A stretch of DNA of 64,000 bases from Parachlorella kessleri (taxonomy: Eukaryota; Chlorophyta; Trebouxiophyceae; Chlorellales; Chlorellaceae): contig BBXU01000336.1 of assembly GCA_001598975.1 (NCBI GenBank), positions 1-64,000 on the forward strand, given 5' to 3'. Within the stretch, counting starts at the first letter, position 1. Each line of letters starts with the position of its first letter. Below the pieces are notes generated by a model. It was given only the letters and a program-made list of their open reading frames with translations. It was not told the origin of the DNA and made no database searches. The position numbers and the translations under genes were made by a program. Below, piece by piece: positions 48,377-59,639 of the stretch.

Positions 48377-50870
48377 AAAGGCCGGCTTGTCACATGCTTG
48401 CTTCAGCCTGCTGCCGGCGGAAAAGGCCCGAGCTTGCTCGTTTGATGTGCGCAAGCATGAAGCCTGCTACTGGGGAGCTCACGGACCTGCAGCCGGCCCA
48501 CTGGAGCCGTAGGAACCGGCTGCGGGGTGCACTAGTTCTGGGCGTCGTCCTGTGGAGCTTTTGAGGGCTGCTGCTTGGTGGCAGGGCCCCCTGGTTTATC
48601 TTACCATCCGGTGTGTCCCTTCTTGCGCCTCGATGTTGGGGCTGCAGCGTGCCCCGGTCTTGTGGTGGGGCTTGTGTCGCTGTAGTGTACTTGGTCCCTA
48701 CGCATGCTGAAGCACTGACGACAAGCGGCTGCCGTTGAGCCATTGATACGAGGTAAGAAAGAATTGCTGCCGAACTCGACTATGCTGGGGAGTGAGTGAG
48801 ACAGGAGAGAGAGACGATGGCTTTTCCCGAAGAAGGATTGCTTTTCCAGCTGAAGTGCACATTGTAGCAGTCTGGAGCGTGGTGAGTAGTATCGTTTGCC
48901 TACTCTTTCATCAAAAATAAGGAGTACTCGATGGGATGGTGCTTGTTTAATACCGAGGTCGAAAATTACACCTTGGGGTCTCACCACGTGTTGAGCTGTT
49001 GCTCTACATGCATATGTTGCTATTCGCCCTCGTCAGCCTAAGCTTGCCCTTGCGTGCTCTGTGGTTGTTGCTACCAGTGGTTCAGCGGAACAGCTTGTGT
49101 TCTATTGCATGCCGAAAAGGTAGTTGCGTGGCATGACCCATGTAGTCCGCTCAGTACTATCTTGCCTTCTCAGCTTACTCCGAATTGCCAACTTGCAGTG
49201 TATGCACTCTCCTTTGCGGGTGAATTCCTTGGCCTCAGTGGTCTCATCTGAGCCTGTTGTTCTATCCACTGTTGTACCTCAACTGTTGTACACAGAGCTT
49301 AATCTAGGCGGTGATATTGGTGAGATAGGATGTGCTCCTTATCCCTCGGACTCCCTCTCCGAGCCGGTAACAAAGCTGATGTTCTTTCTCGTGGTGACAT
49401 TCCTGTTCCTCATGCCATATACAAATAAGTTCTTCCCTGGAGTTGAGCATCTGCCTGCTACTAGCAGTACTTAGGCAGAGTGATGTGTGCGGTAGGTGTG
49501 TGCGGTGACTCGTTTTCAGCCTCCATTAAAACAGCCCTTGCCCTTCCATGTCAGTAACGTGTGCTCTGGGTTGGAAGACTTGGTGCCTGAAGACATAGAC
49601 CCCCGGTGGCCCCTCTCAGCTCCCAATGTTGGGGCCTGGTGAAGTGGCACGTGTCAATTTGCATCCGTTTGTGTAAACCGTACAGCATGCAAACCTACTG
49701 TGAGACCTGCGCGTGTAATGTGCGTCTGCCTTGCATCTGCTGCCATGTTTACCTTTGCCTCGTCCTGTCGCTGCCTGTGAGGCATGGCTGGTCGTAGTAT
49801 GGGGTGGATACGATATTAAGTTATCTGCATGCTCAGCTCCTGCTTGTGTAATTTGACATGATTGAGCACTGTCACTTGACTGAAGGATGGGTCTAGCAGC
49901 TTTGCGCACACTTTGCTATGTGATCCCCTGACAAGTCTACTCAGCCCAGGTTGGCTCCAGAGGTTAGTTGCCACCCTGCAGACCTGTCGTTACCTGGGGT
50001 GTGGCTGCCGTGGCTTTTCCCCTGGGGGCTTGTCGCCTCAGATGAGTCTTTTGTCTGTACAGCCAGCGCCGAGCTGCAAGAAGGAGTGTGCACAAGCCAA
50101 CCACAGCTCTCCCATTTGCAGCATCCTAGTACGTGCTGGCACAAAAGCACCCAGCAAGTTCCAGCAACGAGTGCGTCCCACTGTGATAGTCGCTCTTGCC
50201 AAGCACTTCCCACAACAATAAAACTAACGTATGCCACAAGGTTGCAGTACAGCATCCTCACAGATTACTGCAGCAGTGCAGCTTTACGGCCAGCAACAGA
50301 GTCTGTTTGGAGATAATATTACAGACCTGCTGGAGCTGCAGCTAGTTACAGGCCAGGCAAAGAAGTGCGTGCTGCGTGATGTCAAGGGGCAACTTTTCCC
50401 GACCCTAGCAGTACAACTCTTCCTTCAGGCGTGCCTTGCGTCTAGCTAGAGATGCGTTGCGGTTGGTCGCGTCCACCTGCGTGCCACGGTAGTGGTAGAA
50501 TCTGCCAAAGCACAAAGCACCAGTACCAAAAGCGATCTCGCGCCGAGGCCCACGGGCCTTTTGCAGGAATGCGGACGGCTTACTCTTCTGTGACCTTGCA
50601 GTAACCGGGAACGGTCAGTCTGTTTGCTGGCTAGCACGGGTCCATGACGCGCACTCCTGCGGCTGCCGCACTGCTCTGCTAATCTTCCCATGAGGTTGAG
50701 CGCTCCCTCTCACGTGTGCGAACTACGTTGATTTGGTTGCAGTGACGCTCATGAGCGCAGTCGGGCTGCCCACGCTTGGCCGATAGGTCGCCGTCTGCCA
50801 CTGAAGTGCTCCACCGAGTGGAAGCTGCCTCTTACAGAGCGCTAGGCTTCAGGCGCGCTGTAGTTGCAGG
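48377..50870. other. Long non-coding stretch after gene G
   Basis: Probably a long 3' untranslated region of gene G followed by the promoter and 5' leader of the next gene. A TGTAA at 49847-49851 could be the gene G poly(A) signal. Open frames here have no splice logic, conserved motif or coding-like composition. No RNA gene was recognised. Confidence 0.4.
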
Positions 50871-53800
50871 ATGCAGCGCCATGACGCGGCTGGCCATCCT
50901 GGCGAGGGCCGGCCGCTCTTCCAGCTGCCCACGCAGTCGCCAGGCCTCAGCTATAATACCAGCGACTTGCTGTCCCTGGCCCAACGCCTGCCGCAGCTCG
51001 GCGCGCAGCAGGTCATACTACCCAGCCAAGATCATCCCCAAACCAAGCAAGCAGGCAGCTTGCACCACCTGCTGCAACAGGTCCTGCAGCACCAGCAGCA
51101 AAGTCAGCAGCAAGCAAGCAACCCCGTAAGCCTTCTGCAACCCCAGCCGGTGCAGCTGTATCAGCACCTCTCAGACTCGCTCCTGAGTGGACTCCAAGGC
51201 CTGCCAAACCTACAGCCACAGCTGCCGCTGCCACCGCAGCAGCTGCAGCAGGTTCAGCGGCAGTTACAAGCGGCAGCGGCGCTGGGCGGCACCCCCTTGG
51301 TAGGGCCTGGTGCTGGTGGCCCACCGGGCTCCGAAGACGTGCCATTCAGTCTCGGCCCTACAGGGTTGAAGGTGCGCTAGCTTTGGAGGCGAAGGTGGCA
51401 CCTCCGTGTGGAGCAAATGTGTCTTGGAGCCACACACTCTTGCAGTGCGACTAGGTGCTATTTGTTGTTTCCCCACACATCTCATGTTGCTGCTGTGGTA
51501 TCTTGCGTCTTGCTGCTGCAGCGTGCAGTAAGCAGGGTGTATATTGACTGGTGCTCGGCAGGCATAGCCCCAGCCCCGCAGCAGGCCGCCCGCCTGCTTG
51601 CTGAGGTTTGCGTGTGTCCAATAGGTACCAATAGCCTCACTGATGCTTGTAGTGATACTACACAGCCGCCTGTTGGCGGCACCTGCTGGTATTGGTGGTG
51701 CCTCGTCTTGCCTCTGGCATCTGTGACACTGCCCAGCTGCGCCTCCCCTGCAGCTGCGGGTACTGTGCAATGACGTGCGCGGCATCCTGTACCTGGACGA
51801 CCAGTTTGTGTCCTGCTTCTGCGCGGACTGCGAGGCCCGCGTGCGGGCAGGCCACGACCGCCCCATCTTTGGCCTCAGGTAGGCCTGCGCCAGGGACACC
51901 GCTCAGGCGGCCCGGTGGGTGAGGTCGAGGCGAACCTCCCATCCCAGGGGTTGGCTTGGAGATATCTGTTTGAGGTTGCGCTGTCCCTGCACAGCCTGGG
52001 GTGTGCTGTGGTTTTCTTATTGTCGGTGCGGGAGGGAGGGGACCCGTCTTTGGCTGCGGCCCTATCCAGGGCGCTGACTATCCGTGCCCTGCTCGCGTGT
52101 GTGCAGCCGCTTTGAGAAGCACTGCGGCAGCAAGGCGAAGAAGTGGCGGACGTCGCTGCGGGTGGAGCCTGGGAGCTGCCCAGAAGTGAAGCTCAGCGAC
52201 CCTCCCATGCCTGTGGGACATTACCTGGCCATGAAAGGCATGGGCATTAAGGTGCGCGGGTGGAGCACTCGCGCCTGGGGTGCACGTGGGTGGAGCGCGG
52301 TTGAGAAAGCAGGGCTGGCCACCTGTTTGGGACAAGATGGTGCACAGCAAATACTCTGCTGCATCTCTCCTAAGCCACCACGCAGGGAGTGGCGCCCGGC
52401 CGGTGGGCTTGTGTGGTGCTGCTGCTGCTGCTGCAGGGATAGAGAGTATGTGCCGACACTTGTCCCTTGCCATCCTGGCTAGCTTGCGTCCACAGCTGCT
52501 GCTGCCCACAGCCAGCAGTGTGCACTATGGTCCGATGCAGGACGCTTGCGAGGCAGCATGTGCCGTACCGTGCTGGAGCATCCTGGAAGAGTATCGACTT
52601 CTTGCATGCTTGCAGGGGAAGGGGAAGGAGGATAACGACTCAGATCAGGAGTTCATGCCGTCGCCCAAGGCGAAGCGTGCAAAGCATGCGGAGCGCCGGG
52701 CGGTGCACAACGACACCCTGGTGAGGGGTTGGGGGGAAAGCACTCACCAGGGGCTGCATGGCATAAATAGGTTGGAGGTGACGGTAGGGTGGCGGGGGAG
52801 TGCTGCGCCAGCACCATCGAACAGGGGAGGAAAGCAGTGGACATTAGGGGATAAGTAGGTGCGAGTGATCCCCTGCTACTGCAGCGGCTGTACACCCTCA
52901 TGTCTGCGCGCCGGCATGGCTCCGTTACCAGCTTCATAGCACCCAAGCAGTTGCCAAGGTTCCGTGCCTCAGGGCTTCCATCCCTGAGAGCGCCTGCTGC
53001 CGGCGCCCCCCACACACCAAATTTTGGCACTCGCTAGGTCACGACCTCATCCCTGGGCATGCCCTGCAGGAGGATGGCCGTGAGCTTTCCCCCGGCCTTC
53101 AGCTGTTGCTAGACTCGCGCGGCGCTGCCGGCAATGTCGCCACAACGCTACTGCACCTGCGCCAGGAAGGTGGATCTGGCGCTGGGGGCCACGGAGTGGG
53201 CTGGGGTGCTGCTGCCTCGAGGGATGGCAGCCCACGAACCCAGCAGGTGAAGGCGAGGGTGGGAGTTGGGGGGTTGAGTGATGTGCCCATGCTGCCAGAT
53301 GTGCCCTGGGTCATGGTGAAGAGGCGGTCGTTTGGGCGCAGGCTTGCTTCCTGTGGTGCCTGAGCTGGTGCTACATATGGCTGTGTGCGCGATGGCGCCC
53401 TCTGTGCACTTGGTGCGCCCAGAAAACTAACCAGCAATGCACGTGCCTGCTTTGTAATCCAGATGAACAATGGTGCATTCTCGCCAGACAGCCCGCAGCG
53501 TCAGGCTGCCGCGGCAGGAGCCCCAGCTGCTGCTGGCCCCACGCCCATGGATACTGGCATGGAGCAGCAGGTCGCAGCGCAGCAGGCACAGGTTGCTAGC
53601 GGGTCAGGCGCAGCCCCCGCACTCGCCAGGGAGCGCAGCCTCTACCACCGCGGCGGCGGGGCAGGGGACAGCCAGGGCAAGCTGGACCGTCGCCACTCGG
53701 CAGCGGACACCTCGGCCGGCAAAGGCCTGGGCAACAACGCCGACGGGGCCAACGGCAGCAGCGGCCAAGCGGCCGGCACAGCCGTCGGCGGCGACGCCGC

Positions 53801-56548
53801 GGCAGCCATGGAGTATGCCAACGCGTTGCTCATTTCCGAAGACAGCATCCCTGTCTCGCCGGAGTGGCTGCAGCAGCAGCGCCAGCGCTTCCGGGAGCTC
53901 AAGGGCGAGTTGGAGGGCAGTGGGGAGGGCGGCGCCGCGCTGACCGGCGCCGCCGCGGTCAGCGCAAAGCACGGCGCCATCTTCCACCTGGTGTTTGGGC
54001 TGCTGGAGCAGCCCAACCAGCGGTGAGTCGTGTGTGACTCACCTGGCAGGTGGCCTCGCTTATGACTGCGGTGCACTTCTGAAACAGCCTTATGTATATG
54101 GTGCTGTGCATGGCAAGGCTGTGGTAAGTACCCGTAGCTGCTGACTCGCTACCTGCGCAGCTTGTATGTCGGGACCTTCACTGCTTGCCTTGACGGCGGC
54201 GGGTTTGTATGGGCCTGCAACTTAATTTGTTGTTAGAACAGTTGAGCAGCATCGCCAAGCAGCGCACCGCAATGTGGGTGCCGCGCCTTGTGCTTCCGCA
54301 TGTACTACAAGGGCAGTCACCCACCACTCATGGCCTTGCACAAACGGCCCTCTGTGTACTACCGCTGTCTTGGCTAGCATGCTGCCCTGCCCTGCCTCAT
54401 GGCGGCCCCTCCCTCCCTCCCTCCCTCTCTCGCTCTTCTATGCGTAGGCTCTTCAGCGAGCAGTACATGCCGTGGCTGAACGACCTCTCCCCCGCCCGGC
54501 TGGACCGCGAGTTTGCGTCCCTGGCCTTCTACCTGGAGCTGCTGGAGGAGTTGCCGTGGAAGGCGGTGTGGCGGCAGATTGTGGCCTACCTGCAGGCGAG
54601 TGGGTGCAGGGCGTTGGTCAGGGCGTGTGTGCTGGCTGGCCTAGGGAGGTCAAGGCCACGCAAGGAATGTAGGGCCAGAGGTGGGCTGGCAGCCGCATGC
54701 GGGCCTGTTTTGGTGCGCTGCGTTGCCAGCCACCATACTGGGCAACTTTCCCAATGCAGGACGCATTGGGTACCTCACCATGACGTCCGCCATGGCCTTT
54801 AAATCGTGCGTAAGGGACCGGCACATGTAGTTTGTGTCCCCTCCAAAGGAGGGGAGAAGTCTACCCGTGTCCTGTCAATGGCAATGTCGGTCTGCCCTGA
54901 GCAGGGTAGGTAGCATCTCGCACGTCATGGTTCGCGGGTTTCCTGCCCTCACACGAGCGCCGGCTGTCACTGTGTGCCGCAGGGCATGCTGCGGAGGATC
55001 GCCTTGCTGCCGTCCGCCGCGGCCAGTGCCCCGTCCCAGCACCACGCCATCTCTCCGCCCCGGAGCCCCTCCCTCTACCCCGAGGTGGCCTGCCACGGCT
55101 CGCTCCCTCACAGGGCGGACCAGCAGCGCTTCCCGCCGCACGACCAGCTGCTATCCATGCTGGGGGCGCCGCTGCAGCTTGGGCAGGCGCTGTCCATGGA
55201 GGCTGCCACCACAGCACAGCACAGCATGGCCACTCCCGCAGGCGTGCCAGGGCTGCAGGGGCAGCATCACCCGCTGCCGCCGCTGGGGCGCGCAGACGCG
55301 GCGCCCAAGCAGCACGACAGCTGGACCCTGCAGCAGCAGGCGCAGCAGGGCAGCGCGGCGGCAGGGGCCGAGCAGGGGCAGGGCGCCCGCGACTGGGGAG
55401 GGACAAGTGGGCTTGACAAGTCGGCCTTGCTACAGGAGATGGAGGCGCTGAGGCAGGGCCAGCCTGCTACCACCAGTGGCCTGCCCACCCCGGCAAGCGA
55501 GGGACTCGCGGTGCTCCAGAGCTACCTGTCGCAGCTGCAGCAGCGGCAGCAGCAGCATCAGCAGGCACCGCTTGGCGCTGAGGGGATTGCATCCCTCCTG
55601 CGGGAGCCCCTCGCCAGGCTCAAAGCAGCGGCGGCATCAACCGCGGCCGCAGAGGCCGGCCTTGGCGGCACCGGGGGGCCGGGGAGCCCCTTCCAGCCGT
55701 TTGCAGGCGCTGCCGACGCTGCCCAGGGCACCCAGCACAGCGCGTTTGCTGCGCCCAGCGCGGCCCCGCAGAGCGCGTTTGCCGTGCTCAGCGGCGGCCA
55801 GCAAAGCGTGCTTGAGCTGGCGCAGCGCCTGGCGGCCACTCAGCGCTCCCGGTCCACTCCCTACCCCGAAGCCCCCGAGCGCTCTTTCAGCCTACAGGCC
55901 GCGGCCGCAGGTGCCGAGCGGGCCGCGTCCCTGCCCCAGGAGCCCGCGCACCTCCGACTGTCGGCGCTACGCGAGGCGCTGGGCGTGCTGCAGCAGCGGC
56001 AGCAGGCGCATCAGGCCCAGCAGGGCGCCGGGGGTGCAGGCGCGTGGGCCAACCAGGTGTGGGCAAGCCTTGTGCAGCAGGGACAACAGCAGGGGCATGA
56101 GCAGCACCAGGCTGCGAGTGCTGACAGGGCAGGGACGGTCACGCGCCCGTCCGGCGCTACAGGTGGCTCGGGCGTGGGACAGCAGGGGCGGCCGCCACAG
56201 GCACCCCGGCAGATGCCCCAGCCTCCCTCTCGCCCAGGGAGCGGCGGCAGCAGCGAGGGGCCCGCTGCGCACGACATGAGTGGCAGCACCATGGCCGCTG
56301 CGGGGCATCTGTCCAGCGATTCCAAGGAATCTCCTCATGCCCCGGAGGACTTGAGCCTTTCCCGGGGGAAGGCTGTGGGAGCTGGGGGCCAGAGTGGGGT
56401 GGATCTGGAAGCTGGGGCAGAGGTGGGCGCAGAAGGGGCCGCAGGCACGTCTGGAAGTTTGGGCGGTGGCCCCTCACCCTTTGCGGCAGCGGCGGCGAAG
56501 GCCAATGGTGCTGTAGCTAGCCCTTCAAGCAACGCAGCAAGCGACTAG
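50871..56548 (+). CDS. Large Gln/Ala-rich putative nuclear protein with F-E-x-H-C-G-S KKW module
   Basis: Exons: 50871-51371, 51754-51878, 52107-52251, 52616-52720, 52885 to about 52923, 53070-53246, 53463-54022, 54448-54595 and 54983-56548, about 1121 residues if joined. The Gln-rich start (QHQQQSQQQ) is followed by a Cys-containing module: VLCNDVRGILYLDDQ, CFCADCEARV, RFEKHCGSKAKKWRTSLRV. This resembles the Tify-domain-binding/SAND-like modules common in algal and plant chromatin proteins, a tentative match. SPKAKRAKHAERR is a plausible nuclear localisation signal. A helical block (LFSEQYMPWLNDLSPARLDR, AFYLELLEELPWKAVWRQI) precedes a 520-residue Gln/Ala/Gly/Pro-rich tail. The intron after 54595 has a GC donor (GCGAGT). 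The join near 52.92-53.07 kb is unsure: an in-frame TAG at 53035 means either a weak early donor or two genes. Confidence 0.6.
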
Positions 56549-58344
56549 GGGACTAATCGTGCGGCTATGCTCTGCTGGAGCTGTCGGGTCAACGCCGCAG
56601 GCAAGCCGGTTGAATCGAACATGGTGAAATGACATGAGGAGAGCAGGGGGGTACCCTAGTCAAGACGCTTTTGTGGTGCCATCCCACAAGGTGGGTCTCG
56701 CAGTTCTTTACCATTGGAATGTCCTCATCAATACTGCTACTTACATTGTTACCCATTTATCCCACAAAGCTGGTGTGTCCAATGCCTGGACAGCAGCATC
56801 CCCTACCCTTGCTGGCCTCTTCTTGTGCATGCTGGCGAGGCGTGATGTTACACCTGCCGGGGTACTCCTACCCTACTTTGCAACTTCTCTATTTCCTGGT
56901 TTCTAGTTCCTGATTTGGGAGCATGGTAGCTGCTTCTGTGTGTTCTTTCTCTTCTGTTTGTGCCTGATTGGTCATTGGTTTAGCTTACTCTCCCCCCTTG
57001 AGTACTCTTTTCTATAGCTCTATCGCAAGCGGTGGTGTGGCAGTGAGTCCCTCTCTCGCGACTTTGAAAGGGGGCACTCAGAGTACGCCCCCACTCTGGT
57101 TGGTGCTACTGGTTGTTTTGTACGCAAGCTGGTATCCTGTCTGGTCTAGGTAATATTCTCGTCGTGTTTTGAGAGCAGAACCATTTCTGGGGCCTCCTGG
57201 CCTGCAATTCACAGCCCCGTGTAGCAGGCGGCCTTATGCCCTGCCGTGTGGCAGGGGTGCACTTTGCAGCTGGGCTACTACTTGGGCGGTCTCGTGTGAG
57301 CACGGTTGGGCTTCTCATTGTGGCTGGTAGACGTTGATAACTTCCGTGGAATTCATAGGGGCGCAACTGCTGGCATTGCCCTGCCGCCCGACTGCCGGGC
57401 GGCTCGGGTGCCTGCCTGTTAGTTGAGCCCTAAATGAGCCTGCCCTTTTTGGGGGCCGGCCAAGCTGCATTGCCTACCTTTTGATTTCATGCCTTGGTAT
57501 GACAGGCAACGAACGAGCTCTCGGGCTGTACATGTCCTCCCCTCCCCATTACTACCCAGTGCCTGCCCTCCGGTGCTACTAGATTCCCTACCCACCTTCC
57601 TTATGCTTTGTTCTAGCCATGCCACTATCTGGCAAGGCTCTGGGCTGACCTATCGGATCCGCTTTAACACTTAGCTTTGCGCAGCTGGGTGGTAGCTTGG
57701 TCCTTGGTGGTGACTTTCCTTTGGCTTGCTGGCGCAGTGCCGGTGCTTGAGAGCAGCTGTGGTTTGAGGTTTTCGGTTTGTCCAGTCCCATTGCGGAAGC
57801 TGTTGATGCCTTCCACTTTTTGTTGCCTATTGCTGTGATATACTGCTGGTAACAGAAAGCAACAGCATGTTTCGACGTTGGCGGGAAGGCAAACTGTTAG
57901 GCAGCCCATGCATCCCTGCCAATGGTGCTCAACCAGCAAAGCTACCAACGTTGACTGATGGATGAACTCGACAGTGGCAGGCAGTGCAAGCAGCCAATGA
58001 CTGACAGTAATGTGTCAGGGCAGGGTGCAGGACTCCCAGGTGGTCAGGAATTGCCCAAGGCACAGAGCAGCATTTCTTGCATCCAGCCCTGTCAATACAG
58101 TTAGCCACTCACTCTCGGTCCGCACTATTTGACACCCTCACAGCAAACATTCCTAGTGATCCACTCTTCAGAGCATGCACTGCATGTCATCATTCCTGCA
58201 GCAGGCACCACATGTTGATAGGGATGATGCATGTCTGTCCCAGACTTTCTGGCTCTGTAGGTCCCTCACCGCAAGCTGGGTGATTGTTATGTTGCTCAGA
58301 GAGGCTGCGATGTGGCTAAGTAGGTAGCCAACCCGGACTATACC

Positions 58345-58406
58345 TAGTATGGGTGGCAGGGAGTGGAAACAGGGAGTAGAGCTGGGCTGGACTGGATACA
58401 GAATGC
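58345..58406 (+). repeat. Dispersed repeat, copy 2
   Basis: Starts TAGTATGGGTGGCAGGGAG and ends near GGATACAGAATGCA. Close match to copy 3, 246 bases downstream, and weaker match to copy 1 near 19.7 kb. Confidence 0.75.
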
Positions 58407-58590
58407 AGAATGAGCCTGAGTATACCTGCCACATATGTCTGCTTAAGGCGTGCCAGGCAGTGCCATCAAAGAGAGTTCAGGATGTCGAGCTGTTTACAGC
58501 TGTGCCCAGATGCAAGGCATGCTGTGGGCTTTGGCCTAAGTTGTTGGCCCTGCAGGTCCCTCCGGAGGATATCCCAACATGCAAGCATAT

Positions 58591-58672
58591 TAGTATGGGT
58601 GGCAGGGAGTGAAAACAGGGAGTAGAGCTGCAGCTAGCTGGGCTGGACTGGCAGGGCTGGATACAGAATGCA
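58591..58672 (+). repeat. Dispersed repeat, copy 3
   Basis: Same start and end as copy 2, with two short insertions of about ten bases each (around CAGCTAGCTG and GCAGGGCTGG). The upstream flanks of both copies also share a GCAGGTCCCTC-like segment, so the duplicated unit is larger than the core. Confidence 0.75.
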
Positions 58673-59639
58673 TGCATATGCTGGTTGCAAGGTAGGTTGC
58701 CCACGGAAGGCTGCAGTGTGGCCCCACCACCCAGTTTCAGCGTGTGGGTCTAACCTTCCTGAAGGGGACGGCTGGATTCTCTCTGAGGACCAGCGCCCTG
58801 TTCATGTCCCTGCCAGCATGCCTAGCATGTACTGCATTGTCAGTGGTTCCTATTTGTAAAGTAGGAGCACAGCGCGCATGCCAGAAGGTACATTTTCCAC
58901 AGAAAGAAGGGCGAGACACGAAGGGTGAGGAGAGGTGAGCAACAGTTCTGTGCAGTACAGGCGGGTAGTGATCAAGGCCCCCACCCAAGTCCACTCAAAA
59001 TAGGGAGGCACAAGACAGTATACAGTCTATATCAAAGCAGCTGCATGCGGCCACAAGCGAACACATCAAACAGTCATGAAAAGCAGGTTTGTATGCATAA
59101 GCAAGAACCTTGCGCCAGCCCCACTGTCGAATCCAGGGCCCAACCAAATGGTGCCTTACCCCCCAACATGCTGGGGTGATGGTACATCAAAGCCTGCCGA
59201 GAAGCAGCAGGACAGGGGCGGCCACACGCCAGCAAAGAGCGTTCATCCTGTGGCAGTTCTGCTAGATAGAGCTGTCAAACACACAGCCAACCTGCCTGCT
59301 AAATAAGACTGTCATGGCCAGTGGGGACAACATTCTGGACTGCAACAAGGCTCTCAACCCACCAAGTGGAACAGCATGAGAAAGCGAGAACCATGAGAGC
59401 GGCAGTTATGGTAGGCTGAACTCAACCACCGCCAGAGCGCTACATTTAACAGCGCCAGGCTGTGACAAGGGAGGCAGAGGGGGTGCCCAGACAGCCCAGG
59501 GCAAGGGCGGCCAAAATATCTCAGCAAATTCGAGCACAGGTGTTTGCGGTCGCCTCCAAGGTCACTCCAGTGCCGTTCTACTCATACTTCCGTGCCTTTC
59601 TTATCTTCCAGGGTCGGTCAGAGCTGGAAGTGACCCGTC

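Larger units (their letters stand above)
56549..59639. other. Long convergent non-coding region with diverged tandem repeat
   Basis: 3' regions of the large Gln-rich gene (plus) and of the desaturase gene (minus). Many short open frames are present, but none has splice partners or recognisable protein sequence. Contains the repeat pair at 58.34-58.67 kb. Confidence 0.4.

Noticed and set aside
49124..49474. 116-residue frame with a hydrophobic stretch near 49.4 kb
   Set aside because: No splice logic, no similarity, and lies in the presumed 3' untranslated region of gene G.
54861..56279. Long open frames on both strands (181 residues minus, 267 residues plus) over the Gln/Ala-rich exon
   Set aside because: They are shadows of the GC-rich coding exon 54983-56548: biased composition, no splice partners, no motif.
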